A stretch of 64,000 bases of DNA, taken from assembly GCF_040222815.1 (NCBI RefSeq), contig NZ_JAVKCH010000057.1, positions 434,001 through 498,000 on the forward strand. The letters are read 5' to 3'. The position numbers and the translations under genes were made by a program. The stretch's first letter is position 1, and each line of letters starts with the position of its first letter. The notes beneath the pieces were generated by a model. The model saw only the letters and a program-made list of their open reading frames with translations. It did no database searches and was not told the origin of the DNA. The stretch is from Imperialibacter sp040222815. GTDB lineage: Bacteria; Bacteroidota; Bacteroidia; Cytophagales; Cyclobacteriaceae. Shown in pieces: positions 1 to 7,962 of this stretch.

Positions 1-615
1 AAACAGGAAGAGGAACATCCAGAGACCGTCCATGAAATGCCAGTAGGTGACTAACAGGCCGAGCTGAAGCTTCCGAAATGGGTTGGTGAAATAAAGCAAC
101 GAGTGAACAGGGTTACTCAACTTTCGGATGAGCAGGACATAACAATAGGCCAGGTAGATAATGCCGGCACTCATGTGCAAAATATGAAGGCCCGAAAGGG
201 CATATAAATAGACGATGGCTCCTCTCACCGCATTGCTGGCTTCCTGATTCATTAGCTCATTCCACCCAAAAAACTGCGAGAATGAAAAAGCAAAGGCAAG
301 CACAAGAGTAAACAGCAGCGACTTCTTTAGCTGCTTTGTTTTCTCCTTCTCAAAATATTCTATCGCCCGACTGATAGTGAAGCTGGATCCAAACAAGATA
401 AGTGTGCTGATGACAAATGCCTTCGGAAACTCAATTTTAGCTGTTTTGTCGACCAATGTACCGGACGCAGTATAGACCATTAACAGGAAAAAGAAGATCA
501 GAATACTCCCAAAAATCCCTATCAGCAACAGCATTTTATAGGGGTGCATTTTTTCCAGCTCGTTGAGCGGGAATGAACTGGTCGGTGCCTTTGTTTTCTT
601 ATAGGAATTTGCCAT
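1..615 (-). CDS. Cytochrome c oxidase (heme-copper oxidase) subunit III, partial
   Basis: Reading leftwards from the ATG at 613-615, an open frame of 205 codons runs off the window edge, so the C-terminus is missing. I translated it by hand. It has a short cytosolic N-terminus, then hydrophobic segments at about residues 28-48, 65-80, 98-116 and 138-160, and near the edge the motif YWHFMDGLWMFLFLF. That motif is the signature of the subunit III helix in heme-copper oxidases (W-H-F-x-D-x-x-W). Subunit III is a membrane subunit of the terminal oxidase that stabilises the catalytic subunit. The rest of the operon presumably lies beyond the left edge. The gene is divergent from mfd. Confidence 0.88.
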   Translation of the reverse strand, partial: MANSYKKTKAPTSSFPLNELEKMHPYKMLLLIGIFGSILIFFFLLMVYTASGTLVDKTAKIEFPKAFVISTLILFGSSFTISRAIEYFEKEKTKQLKKSLLFTLVLAFAFSFSQFFGWNELMNQEASNAVRGAIVYLYALSGLHILHMSAGIIYLAYCYVLLIRKLSNPVHSLLYFTNPFRKLQLGLLVTYWHFMDGLWMFLFLF

Positions 616-704
616 GCTAGCTCCGTAATTTGTATTTAAACATTTTGTTTGAGCCTTGGTTCAACATTTTTCGATGAATAATCATAAAATGACCTTCGGT
701 TATT

Positions 705-716
705 CGTTATATAACG
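705..716. promoter_or_regulatory. 12-bp perfect palindrome between divergent cox3 and mfd
   Basis: CGTTATATAACG is a perfect inverted repeat in the 151-bp gap between the divergent oxidase and mfd genes. Its position, 89 bp before the oxidase start and 50 bp before the mfd start, would suit an operator. No regulator can be assigned from the sequence alone. Confidence 0.3.
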
Positions 717-736
717 CTCCATCACCATAATATCCG

Positions 737-744
737 TACTTTTG
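737..744 (+). promoter_or_regulatory. Putative Bacteroidetes -7 box for mfd
   Basis: TACTTTTG fits the Bacteroidetes primary-sigma -7 consensus TAnnTTTG exactly and lies 22 bp before the proposed mfd start. I see no clear TTTG -33 element, so this rests on one box. Confidence 0.35.
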
Positions 745-766
745 CCCACCAAAAAATGTTCTTAAG

Positions 767-3700
767 TTGAAAGTTTCCGACTTCCTGTCAATTTATAAGC
801 AAGATAGTTTTGTAAAGACCCTGGCTGAAAGCTTCAAGCAAAAAGGTGGTGGGGCCTTTCAGGTGAAAGGGCTTGTTGGTAGTCTCGATGCCGTTGTGCC
901 CGCTGCTGTGTTCTCGATGGACAGGCAATGCCATGTGTTTGTTATGCACGAAAAAGAGGAAGCTGCCTACTTTTTTAACGACATGCAAAACTTGTTTGGC
1001 GAAAGGGAAGTACTCTTTTTCCCCACTTCCTACAAGCGCCCTTACCAGTTTGACGAGACCGAAAATGCCAATATTCTTCTACGAGCTGACGTGCTGAACA
1101 AGCTCAACCACAGAAGTGGCAAGGGAGAAATAATAGTTACCTATCCGGAAGCGCTCACAGAAAAGGTGATCAACAAGAGGGCACTAACAGAAAATACATT
1201 TAATGCCAAAGTCGGCGACAAGGTAGATGTAGACTTCATCGCCGAACTGCTCATGACCTACGACTTTGAGCGAACCGACTTTGTGTATGAAGCCGGTCAA
1301 TACGCAGTAAGAGGTGGTATTATCGATATATATTCTTACGCCGGGGAGCTGCCCTATCGCATGGAGCTTTTTGGGGACGAAATAGAAAGCATCAGAACTT
1401 TCGACCCAAACACGCAGCTATCGCAAGATTCGGTCAATTCCATCAGCATCATTCCCAATGTGCAAACCAGGCTTTTGCAGGAAAAAAGGCAGTCGTTCCT
1501 GGAGTTTGTGCCAAAAGAGACCCGTTTCTGGATAAAGGATCTGCAACTACTCTACGATCAGCTCGACAGTTACTTCACCAAGGCTTCTGCAAGCTTTGAC
1601 GTGCTGATGAAGGAAAGCGGCAACACGAAAATTGTGCTGGAGCCCGCCGACCTGTTCGAAAATGCTGCGACCATCAAGTCTCACATTTTCTCCTTCCCGA
1701 TGATCGAGTTTGGGAGCCGGTTTTATCTGGAAAATGCTACAACCTTCCAATATGAAGCGGAGCCCCAACCACCATTTCACAAGAACTTCGAAATGATGGT
1801 GGAGAACCTCAACCAGCGCCAGTTGCAGGGATATAACCTTTTTATCGCCGCCGAGTCGGAAAAACAAATCGAGCGCCTGGACACAATTTTTCAGGAACTG
1901 GATCCCACGATGCGGTTCGAAGGTTTTTTGGCGGGGCTTCGGGAAGGCTTTGTCGATAAACAGATAAAATTGCTTTGCTATACGGATCATCAGCTTTTTG
2001 ATCGCTTTCACAAATACAAAACCAGGGAAAAGCATAGCAAGTCAAAGGCCCTTACAATCAAAGAACTAAAGTCGCTACAGCCCGGCGACTACGTGGTGCA
2101 TATCGACTACGGCGTGGGCCGGTTCGCAGGCCTGGACACAGTGGATGTAGGTGGAAAAAAACAGGAAGCGCTTCGGATTGTGTATCGGGACAATGACCTG
2201 CTGTACGTAAGTGTGCATTCCCTGCATAAAATTTCCCGGTATGCCGGCAAAGAGGGGCAGCCCCCGCCGATCAACAAGCTCGGCACTCAGGATTGGGACA
2301 TCAAGAAAAAGAAAGTAAAGAAGCGGGTAAAAGACATTGCCAAAGACCTGATCAGTCTTTATGCCAAGAGAAAGGCGACGCCCGGTTATGCTTTCCCACC
2401 CGACAATTTTCTTCAGGCCGAACTCGAGTCATCCTTCATTTATCAGGACACGCCCGACCAGGCGCTGGCTACTGCCGACGTGAAAAAAGACATGGAGCTG
2501 CCTCACCCGATGGACAGACTGGTGTGCGGCGATGTTGGTTTTGGCAAAACTGAGGTAGCCATTCGTGCAGCTTTTAAAACGGCGAGCAACGGAAAGCAGG
2601 TGGCGGTGCTTGTGCCCACCACCATTCTGGCCATGCAGCACTACCGCACGTTCAAAGAAAGGCTTGCCAATTTTCCGCTGGATATAGAATACATCAACCG
2701 GTTCCGTACCACAAAGGAGATAAAGGATATACTTCAGAGGGTCAAAGAAGGAAAAATTGACATTCTGATAGGTACGCACCGGATTGTGAACAAAGACGTA
2801 GAATTTAAAGACCTGGGACTGTTGGTCATTGACGAAGAGCAAAAGTTCGGGGTAAAAATCAAAGAAAAGCTCAAGGAATCGAAGGTCAACGTTGACAGCC
2901 TGACCTTGACGGCAACCCCAATACCGAGAACACTTCACTTCTCCATGATGGGGGCACGGGACTTAAGCATTATTGCCACACCACCACCCAACCGACAGCC
3001 CGTGACTACCGAGCTGCATGAGTTTAACGAAAGCGTGATCAGAGACGCCATTAGTTTCGAGTTGAGAAGAGGCGGTCAGGTGTTTTTCGTGCACAACAGG
3101 GTCAGTGATATTGATCAGATTGCCAGTATCGTTTTGAGGCTGGTGCCCGACGCACGAATAGGCATTGCTCATGGACAAATGGACGGGGCCAAGCTGGAAA
3201 AAGTAATGATGCGATTTATCGAGGGTGAGTTCGACGTGCTGGTGTCCACCAACATTATCGAAAGTGGCCTTGATATCCCCAATGCCAATACCATTATTAT
3301 TAACCGGGCGCACATGTTCGGGCTTTCCGACCTACACCAAATGAGAGGACGGGTAGGACGGTCGAACAAGAAGGCATTTTGTCTACTCCTTTCAGGTGCT
3401 TCGTCAGGTTTGACAGCCGAAGCCCGTAAGCGACTGGTGACACTTGAAGAGTTTTCCGAATTGGGCGACGGCTTCAAAGTGGCCATGAGAGACCTGGATA
3501 TCAGGGGTGCGGGCGATTTGCTGGGAGGCGAGCAAAGCGGCTTTATCTCTGACCTTGGCTTTGAGATGTATCACAAAATCCTCGACGAAACAATTCAGGA
3601 GCTAAAAATTGAGGACTACAGCGACCTGTTTGCGGAAGACCTCAAGAAGGCGGTTGAGGCAGTGGCCACCGATTGCGTGATAGAAACTGACCTCGAAATT

Positions 3701-4141
3701 CTCATCCCCGAGTCATACGTCAACAATATTTCAGAGCGGCTCAGCCTTTATTCTCACCTCGACAGCGTGGAGTCGGAGGAAGGGTTGGCCAAATTCAGCG
3801 CCGATGTTAAAGATCGTTTCGGCCCCATTCCCGAAGAAGTAGAAGAGCTTATAAAAACTGTACGACTTCGCTGGCTGGCCAAAAAAGCCGGAATTGAGAA
3901 GCTCATATTAAAAGCAGAAGTGCTGAAGTGCTACTTTGTTTCGGGCGAAAATGAAGCCTATTTCAAGTCAGCTACCTTTGGCAAAGTATTGGAGTATGTG
4001 CAAAAGAATCCTAAGATCAGCCGGATGAGGGAGCACAAAGGCCGACTCATTTTGAACCTCGAGCAGGTCAAGTCAGTAGACCTTGCAATCGGTTACCTGA
4101 AAAAAATGCTACAGGAAAATGAGGCGGCAGTAGCACAATAA
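767..4141 (+). CDS. mfd: Transcription-repair coupling factor Mfd
   Basis: This is a 1124-residue protein, close to the usual Mfd length. Mfd is the ATP-driven translocase that removes RNA polymerase stalled at DNA lesions and recruits UvrA. The N-terminal third is the UvrB-like module. A CarD/RID-type polymerase-interaction segment with GDYVVHIDYGVGRF lies near residues 438-455. The helicase core has Walker A GDVGFGKT at about 588-595, a DEEQ box at about 689-692, and the MRGRVGR motif further on. The start is a TTG: the nearby ATG at 755 is out of frame and soon stops, and the next in-frame ATG is about 50 codons inside the conserved region. The downstream neighbour is separately promoted, so it is probably monocistronic. 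Confidence 0.96.
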   Translation: MKVSDFLSIYKQDSFVKTLAESFKQKGGGAFQVKGLVGSLDAVVPAAVFSMDRQCHVFVMHEKEEAAYFFNDMQNLFGEREVLFFPTSYKRPYQFDETENANILLRADVLNKLNHRSGKGEIIVTYPEALTEKVINKRALTENTFNAKVGDKVDVDFIAELLMTYDFERTDFVYEAGQYAVRGGIIDIYSYAGELPYRMELFGDEIESIRTFDPNTQLSQDSVNSISIIPNVQTRLLQEKRQSFLEFVPKETRFWIKDLQLLYDQLDSYFTKASASFDVLMKESGNTKIVLEPADLFENAATIKSHIFSFPMIEFGSRFYLENATTFQYEAEPQPPFHKNFEMMVENLNQRQLQGYNLFIAAESEKQIERLDTIFQELDPTMRFEGFLAGLREGFVDKQIKLLCYTDHQLFDRFHKYKTREKHSKSKALTIKELKSLQPGDYVVHIDYGVGRFAGLDTVDVGGKKQEALRIVYRDNDLLYVSVHSLHKISRYAGKEGQPPPINKLGTQDWDIKKKKVKKRVKDIAKDLISLYAKRKATPGYAFPPDNFLQAELESSFIYQDTPDQALATADVKKDMELPHPMDRLVCGDVGFGKTEVAIRAAFKTASNGKQVAVLVPTTILAMQHYRTFKERLANFPLDIEYINRFRTTKEIKDILQRVKEGKIDILIGTHRIVNKDVEFKDLGLLVIDEEQKFGVKIKEKLKESKVNVDSLTLTATPIPRTLHFSMMGARDLSIIATPPPNRQPVTTELHEFNESVIRDAISFELRRGGQVFFVHNRVSDIDQIASIVLRLVPDARIGIAHGQMDGAKLEKVMMRFIEGEFDVLVSTNIIESGLDIPNANTIIINRAHMFGLSDLHQMRGRVGRSNKKAFCLLLSGASSGLTAEARKRLVTLEEFSELGDGFKVAMRDLDIRGAGDLLGGEQSGFISDLGFEMYHKILDETIQELKIEDYSDLFAEDLKKAVEAVATDCVIETDLEILIPESYVNNISERLSLYSHLDSVESEEGLAKFSADVKDRFGPIPEEVEELIKTVRLRWLAKKAGIEKLILKAEVLKCYFVSGENEAYFKSATFGKVLEYVQKNPKISRMREHKGRLILNLEQVKSVDLAIGYLKKMLQENEAAVAQ

Positions 4142-4193
4142 AACGTCTGTTAGAGACATTATTTAGATAAATCCCTATATTGTCCTCTCTTTT

Positions 4194-4224
4194 TTTGAAA
4201 AAAACTTATTATAATTGAAATTTG
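4194..4224 (+). promoter_or_regulatory. Putative Bacteroidetes-type promoter for the GldJ-like gene
   Basis: TTTG at 4194-4197 is followed 19 bp later by GAAATTTG at 4217-4224, one mismatch from the TAnnTTTG -7 box. This is the spacing seen in Bacteroidetes promoters. Transcription would start near 4231, leaving a leader of about 60 nt before the ATG at 4292. Confidence 0.4.
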
Positions 4225-4291
4225 TAGCTGATCGTTATTAAATATGCCCGATCTAGGCTACATTAGCTTTTTAAGTTCAAATAAACAGGTT

Positions 4292-5494
4292 ATGAAAAAT
4301 TTTGTTAACATCTTATGTACCTCTGCTTTGGCTGTTGGGTTCTCCGCTTTTCTAGGCGGTTGCGGTTCCAGCACACCAACAAGTAGTAGTCCAGGCAGCC
4401 TGAGCTCAGCGACAGGAATGGAGTACAACGAGGAGGGTGGTTTTCAGGTGAGCGACTATGCCGGTCAGCCTGAGGGTCCTAATCTAGTTTTTATAGAAGG
4501 AGGTCGTACCGTTCTTGGGTCTTTCGAGGAAGATTTGATGAACAGACACGACAATGTTGAGAGAGCCGTGACAGTTGCTTCGTTCTACATGGACGAAACT
4601 GAAATCGCCAACATTCACTGGTTGGAGTATCTCTACTACATTCGCCTTGACTCATCAAGAGAATTTTATGAGTCGTCGCTGCCTGACACAACTGTTTGGG
4701 CCAGAGACCTTGCTTACAATGATCCTTATGTAGATCACTACCTTCGTTACCCTGGTTTCAGGTACTACCCTGTTGTAGGTGTTAACTGGAAGCAAGCCAA
4801 TGACTATTGCAACTGGAGAACCACAGTGGTTAACCTTAAGCTTGCGCAAGATGCCGGTCTTGAGGACGTAACTCTTGCAGAATCAGGAAGCGAAAGAATT
4901 CCTTTGGAAAGTGGTGTTGTGCTACCTAACTACCGTCTCCCAACCGAGGCTGAGTGGGAATATGCAGCTCAGGCACTTATTGGTGTTCAGTGGCTGGACG
5001 AAAACCAAACTCACCGCAGACTGTATCCATGGGATGGTCACTCATTGCGTAATCCTTATGGAAAGAAAATGGGTTACTTCCTGGCTAACTTCAAAAGAGG
5101 TCGTGGTGACTACGCTGGTATTGCCGGCAAGCTGAACGACGGCGCCATGATCACAACTTATATCTACGATTATCCACCGAACGAATTCGGTCTTTATAAT
5201 ATGTCAGGAAATGTTAACGAATGGGTATGGGACGTTTACCGCCCGCTTTCGTTCCAGGACTTTGACGACCTGAACCCTGTTCGTCGTGACGGTTACCTTG
5301 ATGACGAAAAAGGTTATGACACTCAGAACTTCAACTCACTTGTTTCTGACAGAGTGAGAGTTTACAAAGGAGGTTCATGGGCTGACGTAGCTTACTGGAT
5401 GTCGCCGGGAACCAGAAGATACTTGGAAGAAGATTCGTCAACTTCTACTATCGGTTTCCGTTGTGCGATGATTCGTGCCGGCACCAACTACTAA
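4292..5494 (+). CDS. gldJ: GldJ-like SUMF1/FGE-fold lipoprotein (T9SS/gliding)
   Basis: This 400-residue outer-membrane-type lipoprotein has its signal peptide ending in the lipobox LGGC (Cys24), so I start it at this ATG rather than 48 bp upstream. After the lipobox comes the segment TGMEYNEEGGF, typical of GldJ and GldK. A formylglycine-generating-enzyme (SUMF1) fold runs from NLVFIEGG to the terminal GFRCAM. GldJ and GldK are essential T9SS and gliding lipoproteins thought to form the periplasmic ring, and they are not expected to be catalytic. The gene stands alone, not in a gldKLMN operon, which favours GldJ over GldK. It is shorter than the Flavobacterium GldJ I remember. A terminator follows directly. 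Confidence 0.68.
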   Translation: MKNFVNILCTSALAVGFSAFLGGCGSSTPTSSSPGSLSSATGMEYNEEGGFQVSDYAGQPEGPNLVFIEGGRTVLGSFEEDLMNRHDNVERAVTVASFYMDETEIANIHWLEYLYYIRLDSSREFYESSLPDTTVWARDLAYNDPYVDHYLRYPGFRYYPVVGVNWKQANDYCNWRTTVVNLKLAQDAGLEDVTLAESGSERIPLESGVVLPNYRLPTEAEWEYAAQALIGVQWLDENQTHRRLYPWDGHSLRNPYGKKMGYFLANFKRGRGDYAGIAGKLNDGAMITTYIYDYPPNEFGLYNMSGNVNEWVWDVYRPLSFQDFDDLNPVRRDGYLDDEKGYDTQNFNSLVSDRVRVYKGGSWADVAYWMSPGTRRYLEEDSSTSTIGFRCAMIRAGTNY

Positions 5495-5519
5495 GACAAA
5501 ACAAAATTATCGATATAAG

Positions 5520-5547
5520 AAAGCTCCGAAGTTCGGAGCTTTTTTTA
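5520..5547. terminator. Rho-independent terminator between convergent gldJ-like and comF
   Basis: The stem AAGCTCCGA/TCGGAGCTT with a three-base loop is followed on the + strand by a run of seven T. It also overlaps the comF stop codon at 5545-5547, and A residues flank its left side, so it could act in both directions. Confidence 0.8.
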
Positions 5548-6246
5548 TTTGTGGGAAACTGCCAAAGCACAAATTCCTACCTCGTTAACCCCCGCACCGA
5601 TCAGCACTGAGGCACAAGACGAAAGTGTCGAGCCGGTAGTAAGCACATCGTCAACAAGCAGTACCTTTTTCCCTTTTACACTCTCTGGGCTGGTAATCTC
5701 AAAAATGTTTTCCACATTCTGCCAGCGGTCTACTTTTTGCTTCTTGGTTTGAGTGCTGGTAAATTTTGACCGGACTAGTAGCTCAGCGTCGACTGGCTTT
5801 TGTGTGGAGACGGAAAGTCCTTCGGCAATTGCCATGCTTTGATTGTAGCCTCTGATCCTCAGCTTTCTTTTGTGCAGAGGCACCGGAACAATCACATCAA
5901 AAGCCGAAAAATCTGGCCTCTCTACTAGCTGGTTGCCATACCAGGCTCCGAGCATAACACCCAACTCTCGGTTTCCTTTGTATTTTAGTTGATGAAGAAG
6001 CTTCTGAGTAATGCCTGATTTCTTGAAGGTTAAAAAAGCGTCGACGAAGGTTATCTTTGGTTCGTACACAAACTTGTTTGTCAGAAGAGAGTCTCGGATA
6101 GCTTCATCTACAACAGGCAGCTGATAACGGCAAGCTGTGCACAAATGATCCTCTCCCCGAACCAATAACTCACCGCATGAGATACAGTTTTCAGGAAATA
6201 TCAAAGAAACAAAATCATTCCAAAGTTCATTTGCGATATTTGCCAT
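5545..6246 (-). CDS. ComF family phosphoribosyltransferase-like protein
   Basis: This 233-residue protein is of the ComF/GntX family. It has an N-terminal four-cysteine zinc finger (Cys21, 24, 36, 39) and a C-terminal phosphoribosyltransferase fold with the PRPP motif VLLVDDVLTTGST at about residues 195-207. ComF acts in DNA uptake for transformation in several bacteria, and its substrate, if any, is unknown. I chose the ATG at 6244-6246. A start 24 codons upstream would add a cysteine- and phenylalanine-rich tail not typical of the family. It is convergent with the GldJ-like gene and alone on its strand. No other competence gene is in the window, so a role in transformation is only a family inference. 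Confidence 0.85.
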   Translation of the reverse strand: MANIANELWNDFVSLIFPENCISCGELLVRGEDHLCTACRYQLPVVDEAIRDSLLTNKFVYEPKITFVDAFLTFKKSGITQKLLHQLKYKGNRELGVMLGAWYGNQLVERPDFSAFDVIVPVPLHKRKLRIRGYNQSMAIAEGLSVSTQKPVDAELLVRSKFTSTQTKKQKVDRWQNVENIFEITSPESVKGKKVLLVDDVLTTGSTLSSCASVLIGAGVNEVGICALAVSHK

Positions 6247-6356
6247 GGGTAAAATATAGAAAAAAAAGTGCTCGCAAACACAACCTGTATTCCCCGTTTT
6301 CAAAAATACCCGGAGCACAATTGTGACTCCTTCGTAAACGCAGACAGATAGAACGT

Positions 6357-6710
6357 ATGAGTAAAGTAGACGAATTCAATAACTACAGAGAAAAGATGAA
6401 TGAGCGCATTCTTTCTTCTGATAACAAGCTTGTTAAAAGAATCTTTAATCTGGACACCAATGCCTTTAGCGAAGGGGCCATTGATGTAAAAAATAAAGAA
6501 ATGCTGGGGCTTGCTTGTTCCATGGTGCTCAGGTGCGATGACTGTGTGCGCTATCATTTGGGCAAATGTTACGAACTTGATTGCTCCGATAAGGAGATGG
6601 ACGAGGTGTTCGGCATAGCCACACTTATTGGGGGCACGATAGTAATTCCACACCTTAGAAGGGCCGTAGAATTTTGGGACGAATTAAAACAAACACCGCA
6701 AAATGTTTAA
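6357..6710 (+). CDS. Carboxymuconolactone decarboxylase / AhpD-like protein
   Basis: This 117-residue all-helical cytosolic protein carries the AhpD-type redox motif CDDCVRYH (Cys60, Cys63, His67). In AhpD the two cysteines and the histidine support alkylhydroperoxidase activity. In other family members the fold acts in ring-cleavage pathways. The intact CxxCxxxH favours a thiol-redox or peroxidase role. It is the first gene of a tightly packed trio: its end overlaps the next gene by 8 bp, and that gene overlaps exonuclease III by one base. Shared expression with a DNA-repair nuclease would fit an oxidative-stress role, but that is inference. Confidence 0.82.
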   Translation: MSKVDEFNNYREKMNERILSSDNKLVKRIFNLDTNAFSEGAIDVKNKEMLGLACSMVLRCDDCVRYHLGKCYELDCSDKEMDEVFGIATLIGGTIVIPHLRRAVEFWDELKQTPQNV

Positions 6711-7056
6711 GAAAGACCTGGACCTCGAGAGGGAGTGGCAGGCGCTACTTGGCAAACTAGAAAAAATGATTGGCAAAAAACCGGCTGACCTCAACGCCGT
6801 ACTTTTTCTGATAGGTGTACAAGAACTGGGCAAGGGGCGAAGGACTTTTACCAAAGAGCAAAAGCAGGACTTAATGCACATTGCTATCTGCAAAGTACTG
6901 AGTTTCTCTGGCTTCTACGCCCTGGAGGGCATAGACGAGGACGGCTGGCCTCACTGGAAGATGATGAAAAAATTGCCACATTTTGACACTACAGAACAAG
7001 AAAAGCTACTAAAAATTCATGTTATTGAGTATTTTGAAAAAGAAAGTATATTATAA
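6703..7056 (+). CDS. Conserved hypothetical protein, middle gene of the AhpD-like/xth trio
   Basis: This is a 117-residue cytosolic protein with no signal peptide, membrane segment or motif I recognise. It is rich in charged helices, with a hydrophobic core around residues 26-40 and an acidic, tryptophan-containing stretch (EDGWPHWK) in the middle. It looks real because it overlaps the genes on both sides (8 bp upstream, one base of its TAA shared with the next ATG), which implies translational coupling. I have seen similar small proteins annotated as hypothetical in Bacteroidetes, but I assign no function. Confidence 0.72.
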   Translation: MFKKDLDLEREWQALLGKLEKMIGKKPADLNAVLFLIGVQELGKGRRTFTKEQKQDLMHIAICKVLSFSGFYALEGIDEDGWPHWKMMKKLPHFDTTEQEKLLKIHVIEYFEKESIL

Positions 7057-7820
7057 TGACAGGAATTATATCATATAATGTAAACGGAATTCGGTCGGCT
7101 GTTTCCAAAGGAATAACGCAGTGGCTAAAGGAGAAAGATCCGCAAATCGTTTGTTTTCAGGAACTTAAGGCCCACAAAGAGCAAATTCCCGTTTCGTTGT
7201 TCGAGAACCTCGGCTACCACTGCTACTGGTTTCCCGCAGTGAAAAAAGGCTATAGTGGTGTTGCCATTCTGTCAAAAATTAAACCCAAACATGTGGAGTA
7301 CGGATCCGGCATTGATCAGTCGGACTATGAGGGTCGGGTGATCAGGGCAGATTTCCAGGACTACTCTATCATGAGTGTTTATATCCCTTCGGGTTCTTCC
7401 GGTGACGAGCGACAGGACTACAAAATGCAATGGTTGGGTGAGTTTACTGACTACATAAAAAAAGTAAAGGCCGACCATCCTAAACTCATTATTTCGGGGG
7501 ACTATAATATTTGCCACAAGCCGATCGATATCCACGACCCTGTGTCCAACAAAAAGAGTTCTGGCTTTTTGCCGGAGGAACGTGAGTGGCTTACCGAATT
7601 CATAGACACCGGCTTTGTGGACTCTTTCCGTCAATTCAACGCAGCACCTCACCAGTATAGCTGGTGGACCTTCAGAGCCAATGCCAGAGCAAACAACAAG
7701 GGATGGCGGATTGATTACCACCTCGCCACTCAGGAGATGGCAGCAGACTTGGTACACGCCGAAATTTTGCCACAAGTGGTTCATTCTGACCATTGCCCCG
7801 TTGGACTTAGCATCAAATAA
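7056..7820 (+). CDS. xth: Exodeoxyribonuclease III (AP endonuclease)
   Basis: This 254-residue enzyme is of the XthA/ExoA family. It incises DNA at abasic sites and removes 3' blocking groups in base-excision repair. The catalytic residues are visible: Asn8 and Asn10 in YNVNG, Glu36 in QELKA, Asp149 and Asn151 in SGDYNICH, and the terminal Asp245-His246 in SDHCPVG. The length is normal for the family. The ATG overlaps the previous stop by one base, so translation is probably coupled. A hairpin without a good T tract follows. Confidence 0.95.
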   Translation: MTGIISYNVNGIRSAVSKGITQWLKEKDPQIVCFQELKAHKEQIPVSLFENLGYHCYWFPAVKKGYSGVAILSKIKPKHVEYGSGIDQSDYEGRVIRADFQDYSIMSVYIPSGSSGDERQDYKMQWLGEFTDYIKKVKADHPKLIISGDYNICHKPIDIHDPVSNKKSSGFLPEEREWLTEFIDTGFVDSFRQFNAAPHQYSWWTFRANARANNKGWRIDYHLATQEMAADLVHAEILPQVVHSDHCPVGLSIK

Positions 7821-7833
7821 CGGTTTTTTAGCT

Positions 7834-7851
7834 GCTTTCGACAGCGAAAGC
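7834..7851 (+). terminator. Weak hairpin after xth
   Basis: GCTTTCG/CGAAAGC pairs over 7 bp around a four-base loop 14 bp after the xth stop. The sequence after it lacks a continuous T run, so termination may be poor. Confidence 0.3.
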
Positions 7852-7950
7852 AAGTCTATTCAAACAATTTTCCGTTTTTAACTACATTCTTTTCACGATA
7901 TTCGTTATAACTAGTATCATACCCTTTGCGAATTGCAAATGGATGAAAAG

Positions 7951-7957
7951 AAGGAGG
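7951..7957 (+). promoter_or_regulatory. Shine-Dalgarno site deciding the DUF4175 start
   Basis: AAGGAGG lies 5 bp before the ATG at 7963. Such sites are uncommon in this genome, and this one supports the downstream ATG over two in-frame alternatives. Confidence 0.5.
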
Positions 7958-7962
7958 CCAAA

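Noticed and set aside
4292..5494. GldJ-like protein as a true formylglycine-generating or ergothioneine-type enzyme
   Set aside because: Although the SUMF1 fold is present, the N-terminal GGF region and lipobox match the structural gliding/T9SS lipoproteins, for which no catalysis is expected.
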